Origin: Hirundichthys speculiger
Taxonomy: Eukaryota > Chordata > Actinopteri > Beloniformes > Exocoetidae
Direction: 5' to 3'
Assembly: GCA_018398805.1 (NCBI GenBank)
Contig: JAGFBZ010001254.1
Location: 2,751,001-2,815,000, forward strand
DNA length: 64,000 nucleotides
The notes below the pieces were generated by a model. It was not told the DNA's origin and did no database searches. It was given only the letters and a program-made list of their open reading frames with translations. Shown here one piece after another: positions 1 to 24,290 of this stretch (position 1 is its first letter; every line of letters begins with the position of its first letter). The translations under genes and the position numbers were made by a program.

Positions 1-116
1 TGAGATTAAATTACAATATTTGAACGACCCATGAAGTCGATCTTAAAAGTCGCTTGAACCCCTGAGATTCACTGATGATGCGAGAGTGATCTGAGGCAAC
101 CTGATCCTGTTCTCAC

Positions 117-11621
<11,505 letters not shown>

Positions 11622-12087
11622 GCTGGCTGAGATGTGTCCCGTGTGCTTCGGAGCGTCAGATGGAGCAGAAACAGCCTGCTGACAGACAGCCAGAGGCTGA
11701 GAGACACAACAGCTCAGAGTGAGCCCAGCCTGGGTCGCCTGCTGTCTTCACAGATTAATACCACAGTGAAATCCCTGCACTAATCCAATAGATGGACCAC
11801 CATTACTCTATCAGCTGAGGCAGAACTCACTCGTGACTACAAGCCCACTGCTGGCGGGGCAACAGACTGGGTCTTTGTTTTGAATCGTTTTCCCATTTAT
11901 GTCATGTTCTTTCTTTCTTTCGCTCTCTATCTTTTCTTTACTTATCATGAAGGGTTGTTCAGTAGATGTGCCCTTGTTATATCCCTTTTTTGTCACAGTA
12001 TATATATATCATTAGTAAAATCAGCCATCAAAATGAAGGCCAAATCAACCGACCTATTTAAGTGATTAAAATCAGCAATAAATGCAA

Positions 12088-12860
12088 TTCAATTCAATAA
12101 CACTTCATTAATCCCCAAAGGGAAATGTACTGTTGCAGTAACTGTCCTGATTTTAGTCTCTTCAGTGATCCATTTTAGAGGGTTTTTGCTGTGACAGGAA
12201 GGATCTCCTGTAACCTTGTGGGTTGCAGCAGATCTGAAGAAACTCTGTTGTAGAATCACTGTGTTGAAAAGAGGATGTTCAGGGTTGTCCATGATGTTTT
12301 TCATTTCATGAATACTCTTCTTTGTACAGTCTTTGCTCCAGAGGGTCCAGAACAGAGTCAGTTTATTAGTCTTCATCAAGTCCCTGGCTCTGATGCTGCT
12401 CCCCGAACAGGTGACTGCAGACAGGATTGAACTCTCCACAACACTCTTATAGGGAATTTGCAACACTGAAGGACCTAAGCTTCCTCAAAAAGTAAAATCT
12501 GATCTGTCCCTTCTTATAAACAACATCAGTGTCGCATCTCCAGTTCAGTTTGTGTTGCTCAGGTTCAAGATGAGATGACTTGGTCCCACGCCATGTCACA
12601 GCGCAGTCCACCAGTTCTCTGTACTCAGTTTTCTTGTCCATCACTGATACACCAGATCAGGTAGTCAGTGATCCAGGTGACTTTGGAGGCATCCACCTGT
12701 GTCTTATGGAGTTTCTTACATAGTAAAGCTAGCTGGATGGCGTTAAAGGCCCCGGAGAAATCAAAGAACATGATCCTCACAGTGCTGCCCGGTGTATGAT
12801 GGTGTCTTCAACTCCAACCCCATGACGATAAATGAACTGCAGTGGCTCCTGGACGCTAGA
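12088..12860 (-). mobile_element. Rex1/L2-type LINE 3' fragment with degraded reverse transcriptase
   Basis: The minus-strand frames keep broken reverse-transcriptase pieces: MFFDFSGAFNAIQ near 12760, then DFTFxxKLRSF-type and GSSIRARDLMKTNKL pieces. They are followed by the 3' tail, which reads on the plus strand as aattcaattcaataacac then ttcattaatccccaaaggg. Stops and frameshifts interrupt the frame. The same tail recurs near 20.26, 26.26, 34.2 and 38.5 kb, so this is a dispersed family. Rex1 clade assignment is from memory of the family tail. Confidence 0.75.
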
Positions 12861-13637
12861 AATAGAAATATCATTCTCTCAGAAATGTATTCATGCCTTA
12901 AACAATATCCAAATAAATAGAGGGAAATCAGCCAAGGTCATCACAGCAGCAATGAAAAATGTGGGAACACCTCATGCTTCACCTTAGAGGAAAAGTCATA
13001 AACTGTAATATTTGCAAAAATAAAGTTTACACTGCTTGTTAAAGGCAACCTGAACAGAAGCAGCACAGCTCATCACCGTGTTATTACACACAGCATGCTT
13101 TTGTGCCTCTGCAACTGCAAGAAAAGACAATATACTGTATTACCACTCCGATATCTCCATCTTTCATACAGTCTTAAATAAATCTTCCTCATCTTCTTGA
13201 CTTGTTGCCCTCCGGTTCAAAGATTTACGGCTGATTTACCCCAATATTAACTCTGACCGTAGTACACCCCAGCAGAAACAGGGAAGGCCGGGCTCAGTGC
13301 TGGTGGGCTGGTATGTGGGCGGGGCCAGATTAGCATATTCATACTTCCACAGACACGGAAGGAGAAAAGAGGTTTAGAGTCATATTCAAGCCATTTTAAG
13401 GTCATGAGAGGATTTTCTATTCCAAGACTTTTAACATATACAATTTTCAGGAACATAGATGAGTTTTGTAGAGGATTAATATCTCTTGGACGAGGAGTTT
13501 AAAGATGCTTAATTTAAAAGGCTGAAGTATTATTGGAAAAAAAATGGATAAACGGGGGAGCAAGTCACTCTGTCAATGAAAAACAAAAAGGAAAGCCCCA
13601 TTAAACCTATATACTATTATCTGAATCTGATTGATTT

Positions 13638-13696
13638 AACCCCCGTGACCCTTCAAGGATGAAACGGGTATAGAAAATGGATGGATGGATGATTGA
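13638..13696 (+). repeat. Repeat tail with TGGA microsatellite
   Basis: Reads cccccgtgacccttcaagga, a gap, then gggtatagaaaatggatgga with further tgga copies. This is the familiar 3' end of a fish LINE or SINE ending in a (TGGA)n run. Only the tail is recognisable. Confidence 0.55.
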
Positions 13697-16469
13697 TTTA
13701 AATGTATTCTGATGTAGGTCGATGGTCCTCCATCCTCCGTGCCAACATTTACTGCCATTTTAATGCAAACACACACTCCATTGCAGCACAAAACTGCTTC
13801 ATTTTACACTCTTTACCATCTAAAAATAAACCTAATGTTGTTTTAACTCTGTAACTTTCCTCTCAGTGCTTGAGCAAAAATACTTCCTACCAGCTCATCC
13901 AGAAAGCTGGTTAAAATGACAGCATGAGGGCTTATGATTTAAAAAAAAAAAAACAAATAAAAAAAAAAACACTTGCAAAAAAAACATTCCTCAACCACAT
14001 TCATGACTTCATGCAGTCATCACATACCAAAACAAATTAACAGATTAAGCGCATCGCACGCTAATTCTCATCTTTCCTGTGTGAGCAGCAGAAGTGTGTA
14101 ATATTTTCCCTCAACCGCTGAAATGTGGCTTCCAGCAATGAGTGGCTTCCTCTGAAAAAAAAAAAAACAGATGAAGATGAAACAACAACACAGAAATATG
14201 TATGCATCGATTTTATTCTTAGCCAAAGGAAACATTGCTGGTAGTCACTGGATCTGTTTGTTTTCTTTTCTTTTTTTTTTTTTTTTAGGTGAGTTTCTAT
14301 GTCCTGTATGTTTAAATTAACTTGCAATACTTTACACGTGAAGGTTATTATCTTTTAATCCAAACCAACTCTGATGCCTGAGCTCCTTCAGTATATAAAA
14401 GAAACAGCTGTAGAGATTAACACATCTGACCTACATTTTTACACTGATATGATTGACTGAAGCATATGTTATGAGAGAATGAGAAAAGTTTGAAAGTGCT
14501 TTTTACTCATCAGTTCATTGCTGCCTTCAAATATTTTTGCAATCAAACTGGAATGATCACATACTTTTGAAAAACATGAGCAGAAATATACTTTCAAAAG
14601 TTGCATGAGGCACATGTGAATAAGTAGAAGTCACTAAAAGAACCAAATAACTACTTTTCCCTTCACCTCGGCTTATGGAGTCTCTTTAACGTGTTGCAGT
14701 TATTTAATAGATGCTTACTTTGCAGTCAGTATGTAAAGTAATCACTCTTCTTAACTTTAAATTACAACTGCATATTAAATAATAACCCAGCACCACAAGA
14801 AAATATGAAATGGACAATCATAGTCTCAATGTAAAGAAGTTTTTAGACAGCATTTCACTTTGCCTGTTGTTTTGTAAAGAGCAGTATTCAGACAACAAAA
14901 TGCCAACCTGTAACTCTGGAGTTTTTGATTTGTGAGCCCAGCTGTGTGTCCAGGACAGCATTGGAGCAGATTGGACTCAAACTCGGTTGGTTAATTCTAC
15001 ATTCTGGATTGTAAAGTCACCTTTCTCTCTGCTTCTCTCTGATCTTATAACTGGTTTTATATTTTTGCGGTAACACTTTTGTTCCAGGATCATGCAAAAT
15101 GTAGACCCATTAAGCTCTTAAAACTGAAAACATAGACTTGAAATTGTTTTGTGGTGCAAAAAGCAAACTGAATTCACAATTTTTGAGGCTTTATTGTGAG
15201 ATTTCTATTTTTGTGCTGTGGGCCGTCGTAGTTATAGCACATCCAGGTATGAGTCCACAATAGAACATGCTGTACAGTGATGTTTTTCTCAGAACAGGTG
15301 TGGCAGGTACTCCACAGGTCATGCCTGGCGGTAACAGAGTGTAACCTGAATACAAAAGACAGTGAGACAAGAGACAAAAAGGTGAGAAATCAGATGTGTC
15401 TGTGGAACAATGCATCATGGGATTTGCGAGAGATGCCAGCAAGATCATTTCTCTCATCAATTCACCCCTTTAACTTTATGTCATCCTCTTTCATCAAAAT
15501 GTTACGCTGCAAATTATTTGGTTCTTACCAAGAAAAAAAAACTTACATTTAGAAGCATTAGATATTTTTTCTTGTTTTAATAATTACTTTCTTATTTTAA
15601 GTCTCAGTATAATCTTATACCAAGTAAAACTATACTTTTTTTTTCTCAAACAGGCAGTAAAATGAGACAATTTACACTTAAAATAAGATGTATTATGTTT
15701 TTCCTCCTCCTCATCTCCTCTTCTCATCAAAATAAATCTTGTTTTAAGATTCAATAACAAATTATACCTTTCTTAAATCTAGAAACAAGTGTTCCTACTA
15801 TCTTAATTTAAGAAATCTTACCAAGTGAAATGATCTTGCTGCATGGACAGATTTTTTTCACTTGTTTTGAGTACCTTTTTCCTTAGTTGTTGTGTTTTTA
15901 TCTTGTTTGAAGACCCCCTTTTTTTGCATTGTACCCAAAAGGTTTCATACACAAACAGGTTCCGTAGCAGTTCAAACTGCCGTCAAGGAGGTAACGTTTC
16001 AAAAATCATCCAAGCACTTGTGTCACCACTGCACTGGTGGTAGTAAGACTGATGTCACTGTCAGACACAAATCCATTTTATTTACCAGTCTGCAACACAG
16101 CAGGAGGAGGAAAATGTGACCATTCAGACAGTTCTTTAAATTCCATTAAGATTACGCTAGTCGCCATTCAGACTCATTTGGATTAAATAGGACACTTTAG
16201 AGGATGAAGCACAGAGAGACGTGTAAAACGTGCAAGACCAGATGTGGTGTACTATTCACAAGGCAGCAGAGAAAAACAACACCCAACCCCAACAGCATGA
16301 GATAAATGCAGCTGGAGAGTGAAACCACTACGTAAATGTTGCCCTCAGCTCGAACAGACAGCAGCTCCTTGATTTTGCACGATGTCTGTTGCACGATGCA
16401 CCACCAACATCACATCCGTCACGGCACGTTAAATCATCTGCTCCGCTCTGGAGTCAATATGCTTTAAAG

Positions 16470-17393
16470 CAGTGGTTCTCAAGTGATGGGTTGCGACCCA
16501 AAAGTGGCTCGCAGACCCATTTTCAGTGGATCGTGGGCCTTTGCCTGGGAAGGAAATGCTAAAAAAAAAAAGAAAAAAATGCGTCATTCATACTACTTAA
16601 CAGTAGATGGCGATAATGCCCTGTAATGCGAGTTGACACCCGCCAGTTCACACCATAGAAAAAGACCTGCAGAGTTTGTTTACATATGTTGAGCATGGTG
16701 AAACGCAGATACAACAAAGAATATATGAGATATGGATTTTCTTATCTTGAAGAAAAAGGTCAGTGAGTGGTTATTCAGTTAAAACTATACATTTTGAGTT
16801 CTTTTTGAAACTACTGCTCAGTAGTTGCACTGTTTTATTTAATATTTGTGCATAAAAGCACTGTTGTGTCTTAAAAATGGCTGTTACTGAAATGTTCTGA
16901 TTGTTATGTCAGCCTTATGATTAATGCTTAAATAAGTGACTAGATAGTTTTAATAGGAATTTGTTATATATTCAGGAAGTCAGTACTCAGCAAATGCTAC
17001 ATATTTGAGTTCTTTTTGAAACTACTGCTCAGTGGTTGCACTTTTTTATTTCATGTTTGTCCATGCTGAGTCTGTTAAAAAAAAAAAAAGGCTGAAGTTA
17101 CTGAAGTGAAGAGTTAATTAAATTTTCCTGGATTTAATTAAAATGCAGCTAATTGAGCATCAAAGGGAATATTACCCACTTTTAGTCAATTTGGTTATGC
17201 CATTTTGGTTCACCAATGAAATTATTTTTTTGTGTTGGCATTCTGTGATATTCTATTTAACTATCTCCGATTTAAACTGCATGATCTTTTCATTCAATAA
17301 ATTTGAGAAGTTGGAAATTTTCCTTGATTTGTGTCACGGCTTGTCATTAAGGGTGATGGTGGATCCTGAAGCCAGACCAGTTGAGAACCACAG
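16470..17393. mobile_element. hAT-type non-autonomous element (924 bp)
   Basis: A perfect 8-bp target duplication, ctttaaag, lies at 16462-16469 and 17394-17401. The terminal inverted repeat cagtggttctcaa (16470-16482) pairs with ttgagaaccacag at the right end with one mismatch. The CAGTGGTTCTCAA end is typical of Charlie/Tip100-like hAT elements. The interior has an imperfect direct repeat about 210 bp apart (near 16794 and 17004, word ttgagttctttttgaaacta). No transposase frame. Confidence 0.88.
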
Positions 17394-17940
17394 CTTTAAA
17401 GGATTAGCATGAATCATATACCGTAGAGGGGATCCCAGGTCGTGAGTCGTGCCTGAACACACTCACATAGACCACCTCAGTGCTACTGCATAGTACCGGC
17501 TTCTGCCGTCAGGCTAAAACTGGTATGAGTCAACCCCTCCCACCCTGAAATAAATGAATGAGATCAATTCAAAGTTTGTTTCATTGGTTGTTTAATGAGT
17601 TTAGTACAGATAGATATAGAAGTTACAGTGGTGACAGACAGTGACCCATATACCAGCATGCTCTGGCTGTGACCCATTAAGTGACATCAGGATGGATTAA
17701 GAGTGTGTGAGTGAGTGGTTGCCCTGCTTTTAGCACCTAGAGTGCAGTTTAAGAAGGCTGTGAAATAATGAATGAGGCTCATCAGTTCCCATCAGAATTA
17801 GCCTGTTTCAATCAAAGGTAAAAAAAATCAAACATCGCCATATTGTTTTTTCACACAAGTAATCACATTTAGCTAATAAACGTTATCATGTAATTTTGAT
17901 TTTGAAAGTGAGAGTGATGAAACTCTGAGTGACGCATCAC

Positions 17941-18531
17941 TCAGCACAGATCCTCTGAGCAGCAGGTTGTGAAGAAGTCTTCGGCACAGAACTCCTCGCA
18001 ACTTCGAAACAGTTTGTCATCTGTTGAAAAAACCAAACGCAACAGCGTCCTGTCACTGAATATGCTTTGCTCACATTATCGAAACACGTTAGGTTACATG
18101 AGGCACATAAGAGCAAACGACGTGAATGCAGCAGAGCAGGTTTGACTTACTCTCTAGAGAGGTCCTGCAGTACTGGGCTGAAGCGGGACACACTGTCTCC
18201 GTCTTACAGATGAAGTCATTCTCATCTTCGCAGGTGTTGCACTTGAGTGTGAGCACTGAAAAAGAAGAAAAAAATCCTCAAAAAAAACTCACCATCTTGC
18301 TATAATATGGTGGTATTATCCTTCTTTGCATTGAGTAACCGGTTTAGAGGTGATTTCTACCAGCTCAAGATTGTATTCAGGAATCCTTGGGATTTAATTT
18401 GGTCATTTGCTTAACAAAAACACAAAAAAAGAAAATAATAAATAATGCAACAATTAAATAAAAACAAGCTTTCCCTCACCCTGAGTGCTGCACACCAGCA
18501 GGAGCAGCAGCGAGAGCAGCAGAACCTTCAT
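17941..18531 (-). CDS. Small secreted Ly6/uPAR (LU) domain protein
   Basis: Three coding exons: 18480-18531 (ATG at 18531), 18151-18255 and 17941-18020 (stop TGA at 17943-17941). Splice sites are GT/AG and all introns are phase 1. The product is 78 residues. The signal peptide is MKVLLLSLLLLLVCSTQ. The LU domain has ten cysteines, starting LKCNTCEDEN, with FICKTETVC and AQYC in the middle, SCEEFC later, and ending TTCCSEDLC. The usual Asn after the last Cys is missing and there is no hydrophobic GPI tail, so it should be secreted rather than anchored. This is a host three-finger-fold protein of the Ly6/SLURP type. The exact orthologue is not recognised. The short introns and TATA box resemble a tissue-restricted effector gene. 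Confidence 0.88.
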
Positions 18532-18580
18532 GTTGTCTGATCCTTCAGATGCTATGCGGACAAACCTCTGTCTTTGACAC

Positions 18581-18587
18581 TTTTATA
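18581..18587 (-). promoter_or_regulatory. TATA box of the Ly6 gene
   Basis: TATAAAA on the minus strand, 50 bp upstream of the ATG at 18531. That spacing fits a short 5' UTR of about 20-25 bases. Confidence 0.7.
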
Positions 18588-18852
18588 CTGTCACTCTACC
18601 ACATACCAAACCTGAACACAGACGTGGCAGACGTTCAAGCATCGATGACTGTTCTCTCATTTCCCGTGGGAGGATTAGATGAACCGACTCACTGTTGACA
18701 CGCAGCCATGCTGTTTATCACCTCTAAACGCCTGAGGTCGACTTCAGGATAGAAGTCATGTCAGATGGAATTGAATACAAAACAGCTGGAAATATTCCAG
18801 CCAGTCAAGCCTGTACTTTTCTACTTTGTTAACAAAGACGTTTTGGTTCAGC

Positions 18853-19395
18853 GAGGGATGGGCATAATTAATCGATTAATCGATGATTGATCATTAAGAA
18901 TTCGGTCAAAGATATTCATTTTCGTCAATGAACCGAATGTTTTCTTTTTTTTTTTAAACAGTCTGTATGTAGGTTATCAGTGCACGTCCTCAAACAATGC
19001 GATGCATTTCGCTGTGCCACCGCAACAGGGGGCAACATTTCACCATCGTACCCTGGCTTGCCTTACATGAGAGCTTCTGTAGGTCATCGCCTAATCATGA
19101 AGCGGTCTCCTGTCAAGTAGTCTCCTCGATATCTCTTCTTTTATTATCGTTGTTTTTTTTAAAGAAAAGAAACAGGAAATGTCACGTTATTCTCGACCAC
19201 GAACATCCGGGCCACTGAACACATCCGGGCATGTGCGGGCCATAGCAACCAGGCCAAAGGGGAAAACAAACGTCACGCAGATATCGAGAATAATTGTGAT
19301 AGTTTTCAATATAAAAATGTTAATGATTAATCGATTATTAATCATTAATTCTCCCGACGATCGACGAATAAATCTTCACCGAATGCCCATCCCTA
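18853..19395. mobile_element. hAT-type non-autonomous element (543 bp)
   Basis: Flanked by the 8-bp direct repeat ggttcagc (18845-18852 and 19396-19403). The ends gagggatgggcat and atgcccatcccta are inverted repeats differing only at the outermost base. Just inside each end, palindromic attaatcgattaatcgat words could fold. No coding capacity. It lies 0.3 kb upstream of the Ly6 gene. Confidence 0.85.
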
Positions 19396-20249
19396 GGTTC
19401 AGCACAAACAGACTAAAGTCCCTCCAGCAGGAAAGCAGGAAAACGTTCTCATGTTAAGTTTCTTTGCCAGCTCCAATCAGGGCAGTCATAAAACTAAAAA
19501 AATACAAATACATAAAAAATACAATCTCCTATTGTTGTGAAATCTTTAGGAGCTTTTTTTTTTATTATTAACAAACTGGGTTGTCATTGACCTTTCAGTG
19601 TCACAGCCAGGTTGACAGCACAGTTAAGATAAACACAGAAAAATAAAGTGTTTTTTTTCTTTTTTTTTTTTTGCTAAATCTGCATGCTAAAATGGGCTTG
19701 TTAGCAGGCTACCAGGCTAGAGAATCACTTTCTGATAATATTATACTGTCAGCTACATGAGGTCAGCATAAAATGATGTCTCAGTTCCTGCAGTCCTACA
19801 AACTGCAAAAGTTTAGTGTGTAAGGTTTATTCCTATAAAGAAGCCTGTCATTTAGCTCAAACTGCAAACCTGGCTAACAGCCCTCGTGATCCGGTAAGAG
19901 TCATGGATTCCAACAGGGTTAGATTAGGTTTTAAACGCAAAATGCAGGACTAAATACAGCTTAGCATAAGTGAAAAGCCTTTCCTGTGTTCACCATATAT
20001 ATGAGTTATGCATTAAGCTACATATTATAGCAACACGTTGTACTGATATGCAGGGAAGATCCACTGAACAGTTAAAAACAAATTAATATTTGACCAAGAC
20101 TAAAAACTATTTCTTCACATTTTGATTTATTATTATAACATTTGAACAATATCAGGGAAATTAATTACATAAAACATAAAACTGGAACTCCTGTAATTTT
20201 TGCAACATAATATAAATTATGGAATGACCCTTTTTCTCCACAGATGTTT

Positions 20250-20620
20250 CTCTCAATTCAATTCAGTTCATTTCAATTCAATTCAATTCTGTTTAATGAT
20301 ACTTTATTAATCCCTGAAGGGAAGTTATATGTTTCTGTCATTATTTAAGTTTTTTCAAAGAGTCATTAAATGATGCTAACATGTGGATGTGAGGAATCCT
20401 CTGACTGAAGACACTCGTTCAATCACTGTCTTGTGAAGAGGAGGCTCAGGAATGTCTAACGTGTTTTTCATTTTATGAAGTATCCTCACTTTGCACAAAC
20501 CCAGGGGCAAACAAGGGGAACCAAGAGGCTACATCCAGCTTTCTCGTCTGACATCGTCAAGGAAGTGGAGCGACCAGTAGAGACTGGCTCCAAAAGAAAG
20601 TCAAAGTTTACCACCATGTT
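20250..20620 (-). mobile_element. Rex1/L2-type LINE tail fragment
   Basis: Starts with the (ATTCA)n-like tail followed by actttattaatccctgaagg on the plus strand, the same tail as at 12.1 kb. Degraded 3' coding sequence follows to about 20.6 kb. Minus orientation, 5'-truncated. Confidence 0.6.
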
Positions 20621-20813
20621 AAGTTAAAAAGTCCAACTTTACAGCAGAAATGATCATATTTAATAGTTTTGGTTTTCATATCTACCAAAAATCATCGGAT
20701 GACTTTTGATGATTTTTATGTACGTCATAAGGTATAATCATACCAGGCTATGCATTTATTCATAATTAGCAGGTGAGGTTTTTGAGTGGCAGCTGGATGA
20801 GTGTGTGATGGTG

Positions 20814-22430
20814 TTAATGGCTCCCTGTCATCACTTTAGTAATTGAGTGTTCTGCATTTTTGGTAAATCTGACATCTGAGCTCGGAATAAAAAAGCTGAG
20901 AGTATAATCACTCTTATTTAAGATATGGCTTGTTTTCCTGCTGACTGTACTGACAGACCTCTGAGATCTGCTGTGAGTTGACCTCAGAGAGTCCAGAGAT
21001 GAAGGCAGCTGAACGGCCTGCAGCTGTGGCTCATGGCCTTTGACTGGGGCCAAAGCCTTGCTAAGTAGCTGAAAGCCAAAACCAAAAGATGTCCGGCCTG
21101 ACAGCCTGTAACTTGTTGACTTCTAGCTCTTGCAGCAGCCACAGCAGCTAGGTCTTCCAGTGAAGTGATCTTTGCCTTGAACCATTCCAGGTTGACTAAC
21201 TGGACCATGAGTCTATGCGTAGCTGATAAAGCTCTGCTGTTTCAACTGCTAGGCTGGCTGGCGACCCCCGATGAGTGTGGCTTTCATAGAGCTCAGGCAG
21301 TCTTCCTTTCATCTCTGACAGTACTTGTTGCACTTATCATGACAGGTTGGCATTGGCCCGAGCTCCAGGACCAACAGGTCACGGTCAGTTAGCTGGATGT
21401 CGGCTAGTCAAGGGTCCCAATCGAGCATCAATTGGAGCTCTGGCTGACCTGGTTTCTCAGAGAACCAATGGGTGGTATCACACCCATAAAAGGATTGTTT
21501 AATTCTTTTTAAACAGTCTATGGAACAAGTATCCTCTATTAAATTTGACCGTAATGATTTGGGAGAAGGTTAACTAAAAGCATATTATTCTTGCACATGA
21601 ATTGGCAAAACAGAAACAGAAACCTAGTTTTTCTCTAAGACTTGAACATTGTGTAACCCATATCTGGGACACTGATGATGTTTTTACAGAGGTAGAAAAT
21701 CCTGTAAAACAAGATTTTCCAGCAGGTGCTTTAATTCATTGTCATAGTAGACAATAATTACCTCTATTTAAAGACGCTCATCAGGGTATTGACACCTATA
21801 GCAAGCGCACCAACGCAGATAATTACTTTTGAAAGAGCACACATACAATACATGCAGTACCATAGCCGCAGGAACATGTTCTCAGCAGGGGGTTCTGGGG
21901 GGGTGCTGGCAGTCTGAGACAGCTCTGCGCAGAACAAATCATTGGATGAGCAGTTCTGCCCGTCAGGGCCCAGAACCAGAGGAACAGGTATGATCACATC
22001 TACCTTCTACCACTGAGCGCATCTCTGGTGCTCCGAGTGCAAGGAGAGGACCAGAGCATGAAGGGATAGGCGCACAGAACAAGAAAACTCAAAGACAGTG
22101 TTCTGGAAAACCTTATCTGCCAGATACAGAACCGATTTAAAGATCACGAACAATTAATGTTCCAGTTTCAGACATATCGGAAATAAATTCCCGCATCCAA
22201 CCTTTTTCTAGCTTGACACCAGAGCCACTGAGCTCTATTTGATGATCTGACCTGTTTAAAAACCGAAGTGACTGTGATGTAGGCCATGACGGACTTTGAA
22301 GGGAAATGTCCCAAAGATCTCTTTGGTTTCCTCCACAGCAAACATCTGAATGAAAGCTCCTACAGCTGTACAGACTGGCCTGTCTGGCTGTGACTATTCC
22401 CACATCCACCACAACTGCTGACTGGACACC
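20814..22430 (-). other. Unassigned region with several open minus-strand frames
   Basis: Open minus-strand stretches lie at 20984-21208, 21764-21997 and 22137-22412. The one at 21764-21997 ends in a hydrophobic segment (KVIICVGALAIGVNTLM). The one at 22137-22412 contains SLYSCRSFHSDVCCGG. They do not splice into one another with convincing sites, and no family is recognised. This may be an old retroelement or a decayed gene; treat it as non-coding until shown otherwise. Confidence 0.25.
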
Positions 22431-22954
22431 AAGAGAATAAAAATGTATGCAAGTAATATGGTGATGGTAATCTCTGATTTACGCGGTGCTCTCTTCTTGT
22501 TATATTGCGTTTTTTGTATTGGTGGCTAGTATAATTATAATGTCATAGTGGATTAAGTAGTTAAACCCGCACTGTCCCGGGTACTAAATGCACGATCCGA
22601 GACTGAATAATACTGTAACAAACATTAAACCAGACCACTCGAACTTATAGTATATTTTAAACGTTTAAATTTTTGCTCCCACATTTCTTCTCCCTTGTTT
22701 CCAATGTTTTTTTTTTTTTCTCTACATTTTTGAGGTGCTGCAGCACCCCCTGTTGGTGGGGCTGCAGCACCCCCAGCACCCCTACTTCCCACGGTACTGT
22801 GAACACTGTGCTGAATACATTGCCACTCTGCCCTGCTTGGGATCGGGTTGTGGCCCCCTGCCTGGCAGCTCCCGATGCAGACGGCTCCCGTTGATGCTGT
22901 AATAGTGTTTTCTTCTCAGGTTCTTCCAATGCCCACCCATATTTGTATTTCTTT

Positions 22955-23140
22955 GATTACATTTTCAGAGACATTCCTATCAATTTATCATTGACAGGGA
23001 TTAGGGGTGGAGGGGAAGGGGGTGGTCGACTGACTCTGCTTTCACTTTGTAAAGCCACTTTGTGCTGCTTTGTAATTGTTCTAAAAGTGCTGTATAAATA
23101 CAGTTTTGGTTGATTGACTGATTGATTGATTACCTTTAAA
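22955..23140 (+). repeat. LINE-like 3' end, copy A
   Basis: Reads gattaggggtggaggggaag, then ctttgtaaagccactttgtg, then tgctgtataaatacag, and ends in a gattgattgattga run. A second copy with the same order of words is at 27893-28030, so this is a dispersed element ending in a short tandem run. Confidence 0.6.
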
Positions 23141-23144
23141 CTGT

Positions 23145-24290
23145 GTGACATGGGTCAAATGTTTTGAGTTTCCTTCCACAAGCTTCTTACAGTAGTTTAT
23201 TGGAATTTTAGTGCGTTGCTCCTGACAGAACCGGTGGAACTGAGTCAGGTTTGTAGGACAGCTTTCTCACACACACATTTTCAGCTCTGCCCACAAATGT
23301 TCTGTAGGATTAAGATCAGGGCTTAGTGATGTTCACTCCAAAACATTGACTTTGTTGTCCTTAAGCCACTTTGTAATTCATTTGGTGGTATGTTTAGGGC
23401 CATTGTACATTTGGAGGACCCATCTGAGCCCAAGCTTTAACTTCCTGGCTCTCTTGAGATATTGCTTCAATATTTTTACACAATGTTCTTTCCTGGTGAT
23501 GTCATCTGTTTTGTGAAGTGCAACAGTCCTTCCTGCAGCAAAACACCTCCACAACATGATGCTGCCACCGCCATACTTCACAGCTGAGATGATGTTCTCA
23601 GGCGTTACAAGCCTGAGAACATCAAATGTGACGATGGTCATTATGGTCAAACAGTTCAGTTTTAGTTTCATCAGATCCGAGGACATGTCTTCAAAACTTA
23701 AGGTCTTTGTCCCTGAGTGCATTTGAAAACAGTAATCTGGCCTTTTTTTTATGTTGCTTTTGGAGTGATGGTTTCTTCCTCACTGAGTGGTCTTTCAGAC
23801 CATGTCGGTACCGGACTCGTTTCACCCTGGACAATAGCACTCTCCAGCCAGCATCTTCATAAGGTGGTTTGCTTTTGTTCTGGAGTTGATACGCACATTT
23901 CACAAAGTACGTTCATGTCTGGAACACAGAACCATCTCCTTCCTGAGTTGAATGATGGCTGGACATTGTCATGTGTTTATACTTATGTATAATTGTTTGA
24001 ATAGATAAACGTGACAACTTTAGGCATCTGGAATCTGTATTCACGGATAAACCAGACTTGTGGAGGTCCACAGCTATCTTTCTGATATTTTTGGCTGATT
24101 TTCTTTGAGTTTGCAATGATTTCGTACAAGGGAAGAGTGTGTTTGAGGTGTCCCTTAAAATACATTCACAGGTGTGCCTCCAATTAACGCAAAATGTAAT
24201 CAATCAGAAGCTCCCAAATCCATGACATCATCACCTGGCCTTTCCCAAATTGTTTAAATGGAAAGTAATCTCTGACTTAAAAAAAAAAAA
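23145..24290 (-). mobile_element. Degenerate Tc1-like transposon
   Basis: Minus-strand pieces of a Tc1 transposase are visible. An N-terminal helix-turn-helix-like part lies near 24160-24000. HKKKARLLFSNALRDKDLKF lies near 23700-23790, and YGGGSIMLWRCFAAGRT near 23560. Stops and frameshifts break the frame, and the catalytic part is damaged. The right flank carries the familiar Tc1 3' untranslated words (catgggtcaaatgttttgag). Intact terminal repeats were not identified. Confidence 0.8.

Larger units (their letters stand above)
11722..17940. other. Intergenic DNA between samsn1 5' end and the Ly6 gene
   Basis: No exon with supporting splice sites was found here. It contains the Rex1-like LINE fragment at 12088-12860, a (TGGA)n-tailed repeat near 13640-13696, several A/T homopolymers and the hAT-type element at 16470-17393. 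An AT-rich stretch at about 15480-15890, with repeated cttgtttta-type words, looks like another interspersed repeat. Confidence 0.6.

Noticed and set aside
23577..23622. Short inverted repeat around ggcgttacaagcctgagaac
   Set aside because: It is part of the decayed Tc1 body. No sign of an RNA gene or terminator.
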